Part shown: positions 42,700 through 50,774 of the stretch, one piece after another
How the letters are laid out: each line of letters starts with the position of its first letter
How positions within the stretch are numbered: the stretch's first letter is position 1
Source of the DNA: Sulfitobacter sabulilitoris
GTDB lineage: Bacteria; Pseudomonadota; Alphaproteobacteria; Rhodobacterales; Rhodobacteraceae
Reading direction: 5' to 3'
DNA: 64,000 nt
Assembly: GCF_005887615.1 (NCBI RefSeq)
Contig: NZ_VANS01000003.1
Span: 348,204-412,203 of the forward strand
The notes under the pieces: generated by a model
Database searches by the model: none
Seen by the model: only the letters and a program-made list of their open reading frames with translations
What the model was told of the DNA's origin: nothing
Made by a program: the position numbers and the translations under genes

Positions 42700-42716
42700 T
42701 ATCGGAAAAACCGATA
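42700..42716. promoter_or_regulatory. Candidate LysR box TATCGG-N5-CCGATA
   Basis: A perfect six-base dyad around AAAAA, consistent with the T-N11-A consensus of LysR regulators. It lies about 91 bases before the pxpA start. Directly upstream is an AT-rich stretch including TATAAT (42678-42683). Confidence 0.5.
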
Positions 42717-42807
42717 ATGCTTCTGCGGAAATAAGAAATATCAATCTGCATATATCTTTGTGATCCTCTGGCCAAGCTTTGGACGGGCCAACTGCGGGGA
42801 TGAAGCA

Positions 42808-43584
42808 ATGCTGGAAAAAGTCGATCTGAACTGTGACATGGGCGAAGGGTTCGGCCAGTGGACGCTGAGCGAGGCACCCGACGACGAGATCATGGCGCTG
42901 ATCACCTCGGCCAATGTCGCGACCGGTTTCCATGCGGGCGATCCGATGACGATGGACCGGGTCGTGCGGCTGGCGCAGGAACACGGCGTCGGCCTCGGGG
43001 CGCATCCCGCCTACCGCGACCTGCAAGGGTTCGGGCGTCGCTTCATGAAGATGAACGCCGACGAACTGGTCAACGACATCATCTACCAGGTCGGCGCACT
43101 GCGCGAATTCGGCCGCCTGCACGGGATCGGCCTGCAACACGTCAAACCCCACGGCGCCCTCTACATGGAGGCGGCGGTCAACGAGGAACTCTCGCAGCTT
43201 CTGGTTGACACGATGGCCAGGTCGAGCCCCGACACGATCCTGTTCTGCATGGGCGTCTCGAAAACCTACGAGGTCGCCCGGCGCAGCGGTCATCCGGTGG
43301 TGCGCGAATTCTACGCCGACCGGGACTATGACAAGAGCGGCTCCATCGTGTTCGCGCGCAAGGTGGCCCGCCCCAGCGCCGAGGCCATCGCCGAGAAATG
43401 CGTGCGCGCCTGCACCCAAGGCAAGGTCAGCACCGTGGACGGCGTCGATATCGACATCGCGTTCGAATCCATCTGCTTTCACTCCGACACGCCCGGCGCG
43501 CTGGAGATCGGCAAATCCATCCGCAACGGCCTAACGGAGGCGGGGATCACGATAGCCCCCGCCGCGACCGTCATCGGCACCTGA
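42808..43584 (+). CDS. pxpA: LamB/YcsF family protein (5-oxoprolinase subunit A homologue)
   Basis: A 258-residue protein of the YcsF/PxpA family, which in E. coli and Bacillus forms the ATP-dependent 5-oxoprolinase with PxpB and PxpC. Landmarks are [12 protein letters not shown] at the start, [28 protein letters not shown] and [11 protein letters not shown]; these hold the polysaccharide-deacetylase-like metal site. The ATG at 42808 has GGGGA upstream. Here it heads an operon that also encodes a biotin carrier and biotin carboxylase, which classical pxpABC operons lack, so the substrate may not be 5-oxoproline. Confidence 0.9.
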   Translation: MLEKVDLNCDMGEGFGQWTLSEAPDDEIMALITSANVATGFHAGDPMTMDRVVRLAQEHGVGLGAHPAYRDLQGFGRRFMKMNADELVNDIIYQVGALREFGRLHGIGLQHVKPHGALYMEAAVNEELSQLLVDTMARSSPDTILFCMGVSKTYEVARRSGHPVVREFYADRDYDKSGSIVFARKVARPSAEAIAEKCVRACTQGKVSTVDGVDIDIAFESICFHSDTPGALEIGKSIRNGLTEAGITIAPAATVIGT

Positions 43585-43610
43585 CCCCATTTCACCGAAC
43601 GGAGGCCAAC

Positions 43611-43847
43611 ATGGCTCAGATACTCTCTTCCCTTCCCGGCACATTCTACATGAAACCCGCGCCCGACCAGGACCCCTACAAGGTCAAGGGCGACAGCGTC
43701 GAGGTGGGCGACACCATCGCGCTGGTCGAGGTGATGAAAACCTTCGTCGAGATCAAGGCCGAGAGCGCAGGCACCTTTGCGCGTTACGTGGCCGAGGATG
43801 GCAAGCCGGTGACCGCCGGCGCCGTCCTGGCGGAGCTGGAGGACTGA
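43611..43847 (+). CDS. Stand-alone biotin carboxyl carrier domain protein
   Basis: A 78-residue protein that is almost nothing but a biotinyl domain. The acceptor lysine lies in ALVEVMKTFVEIKAE at about residue 44. The canonical tetrapeptide is A/V-M-K-M; here the residue after lysine is Thr. The start LSSLPGTFYMKPAPDQDPYKVKGDSVEVGD and the end AVLAELED match the half-motifs of AccB/urea carboxylase carriers. It lacks the N-terminal domain that AccB uses for assembly. It carries CO2 between the biotin carboxylase and the carboxyltransferase. GGAGG precedes the ATG, and the biotin carboxylase gene starts 4 bases after the stop. Confidence 0.9.
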   Translation: MAQILSSLPGTFYMKPAPDQDPYKVKGDSVEVGDTIALVEVMKTFVEIKAESAGTFARYVAEDGKPVTAGAVLAELED

Positions 43848-43851
43848 TCGC

Positions 43852-45228
43852 GTGAATATCGACCGCCTTTTCATCGCCAACCGGGGCGAAATCGCCGTGC
43901 GCATCGTGAAGGCCGCCAAGGCGCTTGGCGTGACCAGCATCCAGGCCTATTCCGAGGCGGATGCCGACATGCTGGCGGTGCGCGAGGCGGACGAGGCTGT
44001 CTGCGTCGGCCCGGCGGCGGCGCGCGAAAGCTATCTCGACATCGACGGCATCGTCGCCGCGGCCAAGGCGGCCAAGGCCGACGCCGTGCACCCCGGCTAT
44101 GGCTTTCTGGCCGAAAGCGCCAGCTTCGCGCGCGCCGTGACAGAGGCGGGGATGATCTTTGTCGGGCCAAGCGCCGGCACGATCGAACGGATGGGCGACA
44201 AGGTCGCGGCCCGCGAGGCGGCGATCGCGGCAGGCGTGCCCGTGGTGCCCGGATCGAAGGGCCGCATCGACAGCATCGATGCCGCGGCAGAGGTCGCGAA
44301 CGAGATCGGCTATCCGGTGATGATCAAGGCCGCCGCCGGGGGCGGGGGCAAGGGTATCCGCATCGCGGACACCGAGGCGGAGTTCCGCAAGCTGGCCCCG
44401 CAGGCCAGGGCCGAGGCCGAAGCCGCCTTTGGCGATGGCGGCCTGTATCTGGAGCGCGCGGTGCAAAAGCCACGCCATATCGAGGTGCAGATCATGGGTG
44501 ACGGCACGCGCGCCGTGCATTTCTTCGAACGCGAATGTTCGCTGCAACGCCGCCGGCAAAAGGTCTGGGAGGAGGCGGGCGCCACCTGCCTTGACGACGC
44601 CACCCGCGACAAGCTGTGCGACAGCGCCGTGGCGCTGGCGCGTGCGGTGGACTACTGCGGCGCGGGCACGCTGGAATACCTCTACGACAGCGCCCGCAAC
44701 GAATTCTACTTCATCGAGATGAACACCCGCATCCAGGTCGAACACCCGGTGACGGAGATGATCACCGGCTTCGATCTGGTGCAGGAAATGATCCGGGTCT
44801 GCGGCGGCGACGCCCTGAGCGTGACGCAGGACCAGATCACCCGCAGCGGCCACGCCATCGAAGTGCGGCTGAACGCCGAGGATCCGATGATGCAGTTCAT
44901 GCCCTTTCCGGGGCAGGTCACATCGCTCAAGATCCCGCAGGGCGACGGCATCCGCTTCGATCATTTTCTCTACGAAGGCTACCAGATCCCGCCCTTCTAC
45001 GATTCCCTGATCGGCAAACTGATCGTGCATGGCGCCGACCGCGCCGACGCCATCGCGCGCCTGTCGGCGGCGCTGGACGACCTGGAAATCGGCGGCCTGA
45101 AAACCACCGCCGCGCTGCACAAGGCGCTGGCGGGCGACCCCACGGTCGCATCGGGCGACTTTCACACCCAGTGGCTCGAGCCGTGGCTGGACGCCGGACA
45201 CCTGAGCAAAGCAACAGGAGACGCATGA
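43852..45228 (+). CDS. Biotin carboxylase subunit (AccC-like)
   Basis: ATP-dependent carboxylation of biotin with bicarbonate, 458 residues. It has the full ATP-grasp set: LFIANRGEIAVRIVKAAK at the N-terminus, GGGGKGIR glycine loop at about 163-170, ERECSLQRRRQK, and the active-site EMNTRIQVEHPVTE. The GTG start is at 43852. It is very similar in length to AccC (about 449), but the operon context, with a tiny carrier gene and AHS1/AHS2 genes and without AccA/AccD, argues that it is not the fatty-acid enzyme. It overlaps the next gene by 4 bases (ATGATG). Confidence 0.93.
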   Translation: MNIDRLFIANRGEIAVRIVKAAKALGVTSIQAYSEADADMLAVREADEAVCVGPAAARESYLDIDGIVAAAKAAKADAVHPGYGFLAESASFARAVTEAGMIFVGPSAGTIERMGDKVAAREAAIAAGVPVVPGSKGRIDSIDAAAEVANEIGYPVMIKAAAGGGGKGIRIADTEAEFRKLAPQARAEAEAAFGDGGLYLERAVQKPRHIEVQIMGDGTRAVHFFERECSLQRRRQKVWEEAGATCLDDATRDKLCDSAVALARAVDYCGAGTLEYLYDSARNEFYFIEMNTRIQVEHPVTEMITGFDLVQEMIRVCGGDALSVTQDQITRSGHAIEVRLNAEDPMMQFMPFPGQVTSLKIPQGDGIRFDHFLYEGYQIPPFYDSLIGKLIVHGADRADAIARLSAALDDLEIGGLKTTAALHKALAGDPTVASGDFHTQWLEPWLDAGHLSKATGDA

Positions 45229-46103
45229 TGAAGACCCGCTACACCAATGGGGGCGACGAGCATATCTACGTCGAAATGGACGACGAGATGTCGCTGGACG
45301 CCTTTTTCAAATCCCTGTCGATGAGCAACGCCGTTCGCGAGGCGAATATCGAGGGCGTGACCGAAATCTGTCCCGCGAACGCATCGTTCCAGGTGCGCTT
45401 TGATCCGGATGTCATTCACCCCGACAAGATGATGGAAAAGGTCAAGGAGCTCGAGCACCGGGCCGAGGACGCGGAAAAGCGTCTGACCACGCGCATCGTC
45501 GAAATCCCGGTCTACTACCAGGACCCCTGGACGCACGAGACGCTGATGCGCTTTCGCGAGCGGCACCAGGATCCGACGGGCACCGATCTCGACTATGCGG
45601 CGCGGATCAACGGTTACGACAGTGCCGAGGATTTCATCGTGGCGCACCACAGCCAGCCGTGGTTCGTGTCCATGGTGGGCTTTGTCGCGGGGCTGCCGTT
45701 TCTCTATCAGCTGGTGGAGCGCGACAAGCAGATCCAGGTTCCCAAGTACCTGAGCCCGCGCACCGATACGCCCAAACAGACCGTGGGCTATGGCGGCAGT
45801 TTCTCTTGCATCTATTCGGTGCGCGGCGCGGGCGGCTACCAGATGTTCGGGATCACCCCGATGCCGATCTACGACCCCACGCAGACCACCAGCTACCTCA
45901 AGGATTTCCTGGTCTATTTCAAACCGGGCGACATCGTGAAGTGGAAGCCCATCGACCGCGCCGAATACGACGAGATCCTGGCGCAGGTCGAGGCCAATAC
46001 CTACACCCCGCGCACCGCCGAGGTCGATTTCGACCTCGACGCGTGGAACGCGGACGTTGCCGGCACCAATGCCAAGCTTCTGGAGGCCCTCGACAATGCT
46101 TAA
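45225..46103 (+). CDS. pxpB: AHS1-domain carboxyltransferase subunit (PxpB/KipI and urea-carboxylase-like)
   Basis: A 292-residue protein of the allophanate-hydrolase-subunit-1 family, longer than PxpB/KipI (about 220-240). After VEIPVYYQDP there is an insertion WTHETLMRFRERHQDPTGT before DLDYAARING. The late motif VGYGGSFSCIYSVRGAGGYQ is closer to what I recall of urea carboxylase carboxyltransferase (VGIGGxYxCIYGMEGPGGYQ) than to KipI. It would form the N-terminal half of a split carboxyltransferase with the next gene product. CAGGAGACGC precedes the ATG; Met2 at 45228 is equally possible. It overlaps the AHS2 gene by 8 bases. Confidence 0.88.
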   Translation: MMKTRYTNGGDEHIYVEMDDEMSLDAFFKSLSMSNAVREANIEGVTEICPANASFQVRFDPDVIHPDKMMEKVKELEHRAEDAEKRLTTRIVEIPVYYQDPWTHETLMRFRERHQDPTGTDLDYAARINGYDSAEDFIVAHHSQPWFVSMVGFVAGLPFLYQLVERDKQIQVPKYLSPRTDTPKQTVGYGGSFSCIYSVRGAGGYQMFGITPMPIYDPTQTTSYLKDFLVYFKPGDIVKWKPIDRAEYDEILAQVEANTYTPRTAEVDFDLDAWNADVAGTNAKLLEALDNA

Positions 46104-47067
46104 GATCATCAATCCCGGCCTTTCGACATCGATCCAGGACCTTGGCCGCCCCGGCTATTTCCACCTCGGCATCCCGATGAGCGGCGCGATGGACCGCTTC
46201 GCGCTGCGCGCCGCCAACATGCTGGTGGGCAACCCCGAGGATGCGGCGGGCCTCGAGGCGGTGTTCATGGGCCCCGAGATCGAGTTCACCCAGGACGCCA
46301 TCGTCGCCGTCACCGGCGCCGACCTGCCCGCCAAGATCGACGGCGACATCCGCGAACCCTGGACCTCGTTCGAGGTGCGTAAGGGGCAGGTTCTCAAATT
46401 CGACTACCTAAAGGGGGGCGCGCGCGCCTATATCGCCATCAGCGGCGGCATCGCGACCGAACCCAACCTTGGCAGCCGTGCGACCTATCCCATCGGGGCG
46501 CTCGGGGGGATCGACGGTCGCGCGCTGATCGCGGGCGACACCGTGCCCGTGGGCGATCAAGGCAGCACCGCCAGGGCGGGCCGCCGCATCGCCGACGATC
46601 TGCGCCGCGGGCCCGGGACACCGGCACGCCTGCGGGTTCTGCCGGGGCTCTACTGGCACCGCCTGACCGAAGCCGCGGGGCAGGGGTTCTTCGACGACGA
46701 ATGGACCGTCGCCGCCGAAGCCGACCGCATGGGATACCGCTTCAAGGGCGGTCGCAAACTCGAATTCGTGGAGCGCGAACAACCCTTCGGCGCGGGCGCG
46801 GACCCCTCCAACATCGTGGATGGATGCTATTCCTACGGGTCGATCCAGGTGCCCGGCGGCACGGAGCCGATCGTGCTGCACCGCGACGCGGTGTCGGGCG
46901 GCGGGTATTTCACGCTGGGTGCGATCATTTCCGCCGACATGGACCTGATCGGCCAGTTGCAGCCGCATACGCCGGTCAAGTTCGAAAAGGTCGACATGCC
47001 GACCGCACTTGCCGCACGCGCCGACCGCAAGGCGATGCTGCAAAGAATGAGACAAGAGCTCGGCTAA
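46096..47067 (+). CDS. pxpC: AHS2-domain carboxyltransferase subunit (PxpC/KipA-like)
   Basis: A 323-residue protein of the biotin-dependent carboxyltransferase/KipA family. It starts MLKIINPGLSTSIQDLGRPG and has GIPMSGAMDRFALRAANMLVGN, VTGADLPAKIDG, YIAISGGIATEPNLGSRATY and GGTEPIVLHRDAVSGGGYFTLGAI, all family hallmarks. In urea carboxylase, AHS1 and AHS2 together make the carboxyltransferase domain. Here they are encoded separately with an 8-base overlap (ATGCTTAA), which favours equimolar synthesis. The importer genes start 56 bases downstream. Confidence 0.92.
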   Translation: MLKIINPGLSTSIQDLGRPGYFHLGIPMSGAMDRFALRAANMLVGNPEDAAGLEAVFMGPEIEFTQDAIVAVTGADLPAKIDGDIREPWTSFEVRKGQVLKFDYLKGGARAYIAISGGIATEPNLGSRATYPIGALGGIDGRALIAGDTVPVGDQGSTARAGRRIADDLRRGPGTPARLRVLPGLYWHRLTEAAGQGFFDDEWTVAAEADRMGYRFKGGRKLEFVEREQPFGAGADPSNIVDGCYSYGSIQVPGGTEPIVLHRDAVSGGGYFTLGAIISADMDLIGQLQPHTPVKFEKVDMPTALAARADRKAMLQRMRQELG

Positions 47068-47123
47068 GAGCCCGACAAGACAGAGCAATCAACGTCAACC
47101 TTGCCTGACATGGAGGTCAGAAC

Positions 47124-48200
47124 ATGAGATACGTCACGACAGTCGCAACCGCAGTGAGTGCAGCCGCATTCCTGCCGCTCGCCGCATCCGCACAGGACGC
47201 GTGGTTTCCCTACGACGCGCAGGAGATGACGCCGGCCTTCGCCGCCGACGCCACCCCCGGCAGCATCAGCTACGAGGCCTTGGACAAGGCCGAGAAAGCG
47301 TGGAACATCTGCGTGTCCTTCCCGCACATGAAAGACGCCTACTGGCTTGGCGTGGACTACGGCGTGGTGGACGAGGCCAAGCGCCTTGGCGTCAACCTCA
47401 ACGTGCTTGAGGCGGGCGGCTATACCGAGCTGAACAACCAGATCGGCCAGATCGAGGATTGCGTCGCCGCCGGGGCCGATGCGGTCATCATCGGCGCGAT
47501 TTCCGCCGACGGCCTGAACAACGTGATCGCGGAAATCTCCGGTCAGGGGATCCCGGTGATCGATCTTGTCAACGGCATCTCCTCGCCCGATCTGGCGGCC
47601 AAATCGCTGGTGTCGTTCAAGACGATGGGCGCCGAAATCGGCACCTACCTCGCCGAAAAGCATCCCGCGGGATCAGAGCCGGTCAAGGTCGGCTGGTTCC
47701 CCGGACCGGCGGGCGCGGGCTGGGTCGAGGCGGCCAATACCGGCTTTCTCGAAGCGGTCGAAGGATCGGCTGTCGAGGTGCTGGAGCCGCGCTATGGCGA
47801 CACCGGCAAGGAAACCCAGTTGAAGCTGGTCGAGGATGTGCTGCAGGCCAACCCCGAAGTGCGCTATCTGGCGGGCACCGCCGTGACGGCCGAAGCCGCC
47901 CAAGGGCTGATCCGCGAACGCGGGCTGCAGGGCAAGACCGATCTGCTGGCCTTCTACATGACGCCGGGCGTCTATACCGGCATCCAGCGCGGCTTCATCC
48001 TGGCCGCGCCGGCCGACAGCATGGTCATCCAGGGCCGCATCGCCGTCGATCAGGCCGTGCGCATCCTTGAGGGCAAGGATTACGTCAAGCATGTCGGCCC
48101 CAAGATCTTCGTGGTGGATCCCGACAACATCGACGACGTGGCGCGCACCAACATCCTGCCGCCCGAAGGCTTCTCGCCCGTCTTCACGGTCAGCAACTAA
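47124..48200 (+). CDS. Periplasmic sugar-binding-fold (TorT/RbsB-like) substrate-binding protein
   Basis: A 358-residue exported receptor of the periplasmic-binding-protein-1 family. The signal peptide is about 1-23 (AASA-QDA). The mature part contains SFPHMKDAYWLGVDYGVVDEAKRLGVNLNVLEAGGY, DCVAAGADAVIIGAISADGLNNVI and IPVIDLVNGI. It resembles the TorT-like branch more than the ribose branch. Because an ATPase and a permease follow, it is the receptor of an importer, not a sensor accessory like TorT. A TGGAGG site precedes the ATG. The ligand is unknown and is probably the carboxylase substrate. Confidence 0.88.
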   Translation: MRYVTTVATAVSAAAFLPLAASAQDAWFPYDAQEMTPAFAADATPGSISYEALDKAEKAWNICVSFPHMKDAYWLGVDYGVVDEAKRLGVNLNVLEAGGYTELNNQIGQIEDCVAAGADAVIIGAISADGLNNVIAEISGQGIPVIDLVNGISSPDLAAKSLVSFKTMGAEIGTYLAEKHPAGSEPVKVGWFPGPAGAGWVEAANTGFLEAVEGSAVEVLEPRYGDTGKETQLKLVEDVLQANPEVRYLAGTAVTAEAAQGLIRERGLQGKTDLLAFYMTPGVYTGIQRGFILAAPADSMVIQGRIAVDQAVRILEGKDYVKHVGPKIFVVDPDNIDDVARTNILPPEGFSPVFTVSN

Positions 48201-48225
48201 GCCGCTGACCCGGTTCACTTAAATC

Positions 48226-48253
48226 ATACGGGCCGGATCGCTCCGGCCCGTAT
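48226..48253 (+). terminator. Strong hairpin between binding-protein and ATPase genes
   Basis: A perfect 12-base stem ATACGGGCCGGA/TCCGGCCCGTAT around TCGC, followed by only two more T bases. It is placed where many importers have a partial terminator or 3'-stabilising hairpin that keeps binding-protein mRNA more abundant than ATPase/permease mRNA. Confidence 0.7.
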
Positions 48254-48267
48254 TTCCGGAGCCCCCC

Positions 48268-49767
48268 ATGTCCTTGATCGAAACCAGGAAACTGACGAAA
48301 CGCTACCCCGGTGTCGTGGCGCTCGACGCGGTCGATTTCGATCTGGCCGAGGGTGAGGTTCACGTGCTTTTCGGGGAAAACGGCGCGGGCAAATCCACGC
48401 TGATCTCTATGCTTGCCGGGGCCAAAGCGCCGACCTCGGGCGACATCTTGCTGAACGGTCAGCCGGTGGCCTTCGCCAGCGTCGCCGACGCCCAGGCCAA
48501 GGGCATCTATACCGTCTTCCAGGAATTTTCCCTGATCCCCACGCTGACCGTGGCGCAGAATATCTTTCTCGGCTGGGAGCCCTGCCGCGGCCCCTTTGTC
48601 GATCACCGCGCGATGCGTCGCCGCGCCGCCGGGATGCTGGGCGAGCTTGGCTTTGACATCGACCCCAACGCCGTCGTCGCCGGCCTGTCGCGCGCCCAGC
48701 AGCAGATGGTTGAGATCACCAAGGCGTTCCACGGCGACCTCAAGGTGCTGATCCTCGACGAGCCGACCGCATCGCTGACCGATCGCGAGGTCGATCACCT
48801 GTTCAAGTTCGTCCTGTCGCTGAAGCGGCGCGGCATCGGCATCGTCTATATCTCGCACCGCATCCAGGAATTCATCCGCATCGCCGACCGCATCACCGTG
48901 CTGCGCGACGGGGCCAAGGTGGGCACCGTGCCCATGGCCGACACCGACGATGCCGCGCTGGTCGAGATGATGACCGGCCGCGCCATCGACGAGATCTATC
49001 CCAGGATCGACGCGGCGCCGGGAGCGGAGGTTCTGAAGGTCGAGGGCCTGCGATCGAAGGGCCTCCATAGCGCGTCGTTCACCCTGCGCGCGGGCGAGGT
49101 GCTGGGCGTCGCGGGGCTGGTCGGGTCGGGCAAATCCCGGCTGTTCCGCACGATCATGGGGCTGCTGCCGCGCCACGGCGGGCGGGTGGAGTTGCTGGGC
49201 AATGACATCAGCGACGCCAGCACGGCGCAGATCATCACATCGGGGCTCTATTACCTGTCGCCGGACCGCAAGGCAGAGGGGCTCGACCTGGCCAAGACCT
49301 CCAACGACAACCTCGGGCTGAACCTCGTGATGGGGGACAAGCTGGGCAAGGGCGGCTGGTTCGTGAACTGGGGCGCCGTGCGCCGCGAGACACAGGCGAT
49401 TTCCGACCACGTGGAATTGCAGCCCTCCTATCGCACCAAACCCGTGTCGCAACTGTCGGGCGGCAACCAGCAAAAGGTGCTGTTCGGCAAATGCTTCGGT
49501 CAGAACGCCGAAGTCTACATCTTCGACGAACCCACGGTGGGGGTCGACATGGGCACCCGTTCGGCACTGTATCTTCTGATCAAGGAACTGGCGGAAGCGG
49601 GCAAGGCGGTCGTGGTGATCTCTTCGGACCTGCCCGAGGTGCTGAACCTCGCCAACCGGATCCTGGTCATGGCGCAGGGGCGTCTGAGCGCGGAGCTGAC
49701 CGGGGCGGACATGACCGAAGAACAGGTTCTCAGATTTTTCTTTGACGAAAGCGGAGCAGTGGTATGA
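48268..49767 (+). CDS. Ribose-class ABC importer double ATPase (RbsA/MglA-like)
   Basis: A 499-residue protein with two ABC halves. The first is complete: Walker A GENGAGKST at about 40-48, signature LSRAQQQMVEI, and Walker B ILDEPTASLTD. The second has a degenerate Walker A (GLVGSGKSRL), signature LSGGNQQKVLFGK and Walker B IFDEPTVGVDMGTR, as in RbsA and MglA. It energises the permease encoded next, with which it overlaps by 4 bases (ATGA). Confidence 0.94.
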   Translation: MSLIETRKLTKRYPGVVALDAVDFDLAEGEVHVLFGENGAGKSTLISMLAGAKAPTSGDILLNGQPVAFASVADAQAKGIYTVFQEFSLIPTLTVAQNIFLGWEPCRGPFVDHRAMRRRAAGMLGELGFDIDPNAVVAGLSRAQQQMVEITKAFHGDLKVLILDEPTASLTDREVDHLFKFVLSLKRRGIGIVYISHRIQEFIRIADRITVLRDGAKVGTVPMADTDDAALVEMMTGRAIDEIYPRIDAAPGAEVLKVEGLRSKGLHSASFTLRAGEVLGVAGLVGSGKSRLFRTIMGLLPRHGGRVELLGNDISDASTAQIITSGLYYLSPDRKAEGLDLAKTSNDNLGLNLVMGDKLGKGGWFVNWGAVRRETQAISDHVELQPSYRTKPVSQLSGGNQQKVLFGKCFGQNAEVYIFDEPTVGVDMGTRSALYLLIKELAEAGKAVVVISSDLPEVLNLANRILVMAQGRLSAELTGADMTEEQVLRFFFDESGAVV

Positions 49768-50774
49768 CGAGCGAAGTGAAACGCAACGGCGCGGTGCACG
49801 CGCTGCGGACCGTGTTTGTCAGGGTCGGCGTCCTGCCGTTTTTCCTTGTCGGCGCGCTGGTGATCTTCACCGCGCTGTCGTCGAAGTTCCTCACGGGGCA
49901 GAACCTGGTCAACGTGGCGCGGCAGTCGGTGTACCTGGTGCTGGTGTCGATGGGGCAGATGCTGGTGTTGATTTCCGGCGGCTTCGATCTGTCGGTGGGA
50001 ACGGCGATCGCCCTGACCTCCGTCGTGTCGGCGCTGGGCATGGTCTGGGCGGCGGGCATTTTTCCCGATGCGGTGTGGATCGCGATCCTGATCGGGACAT
50101 TCATGGGCTTCGGCGCCGCGCTGATGGTCGGGCTGGTGAACGGTCTGGGCGTCGCCTTTTTCAACGTCTCGCCCTTCATCATGACGCTGGGCGTGTCGTC
50201 GGTGGGCGCGGGCTTTGCGCTGTTCCTGACGGGGGGTGTGCCGGTGTCGGGCCTGCCCTTCGCCTTTGCCGATACCTTCGGGTTCGGCAGGCTTTGGGGC
50301 GTACCCGTGCCGGTGCTGGTGGCCCTGGCGTGCATCGTGCTGATGTGGCTGTTCATGTCGCGAACGCGGCTGGGCACCCAGGTCTATGCCGTGGGTGGCA
50401 ACATCAAGGCCGCGCATCTGTCGGCGATCAACACCCGCCGCACGCTGACGCTGGCCTATGTGATCTGCGCGCTCATCGCCTCGCTGACGGGGCTGCTTTT
50501 GACCGCGCGGGTGGAATCCGGCGAGGCAAACCTCGGCGGCTCGATCGCGCTGGAATCGATCGCGGCCTGCGTCATCGCCGGGGTGTCCCTGCGCGGCGGC
50601 ATCGGGCGGGTGGAAAACGTGGTACTGGGCGCGTTCTTCATCGCGCTCTTGCAAAACGGCATGAACCTCGCGCAGGTCAGTTCCTACATGCAGATGGTGT
50701 TGCTGGGCTCGCTGCTGATCCTTGCCGTGATCTTCGATCAGCTTCGTTACCGCCTGATCCTCAGCGGCGACTGA
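49764..50774 (+). CDS. Ribose-class ABC importer permease (RbsC-like)
   Basis: A 336-residue inner-membrane permease with eight to ten helices. Landmarks are LISGGFDLSVGTAIAL (the GGIDLSVG motif of the RbsC/AraH group), GLGVAFFNVSPFIMTLGV, GTQVYAVGGNIKAAHLSAINTRR and EANLGGSIALESIAACVIAGVSLRGGIG. It completes a three-gene importer with the upstream ATPase and binding protein. The 3' end overlaps the convergent guanine deaminase gene by 14 bases. Confidence 0.94.
   Translation: MTSEVKRNGAVHALRTVFVRVGVLPFFLVGALVIFTALSSKFLTGQNLVNVARQSVYLVLVSMGQMLVLISGGFDLSVGTAIALTSVVSALGMVWAAGIFPDAVWIAILIGTFMGFGAALMVGLVNGLGVAFFNVSPFIMTLGVSSVGAGFALFLTGGVPVSGLPFAFADTFGFGRLWGVPVPVLVALACIVLMWLFMSRTRLGTQVYAVGGNIKAAHLSAINTRRTLTLAYVICALIASLTGLLLTARVESGEANLGGSIALESIAACVIAGVSLRGGIGRVENVVLGAFFIALLQNGMNLAQVSSYMQMVLLGSLLILAVIFDQLRYRLILSGD

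Noticed and set aside
43852-45228. Fatty-acid acetyl-CoA carboxylase subunit AccC
   Set aside because: The sequence is AccC-like, but the gene is locked in an operon with AHS1/AHS2 and a minimal carrier, and accA/accD are absent.
42808-47067. Classical 5-oxoprolinase or classical urea amidolyase operon
   Set aside because: The biotin carrier and biotin carboxylase genes do not fit pxpABC. There is no allophanate hydrolase, and the subunits are separate, so neither known label fits as it stands.
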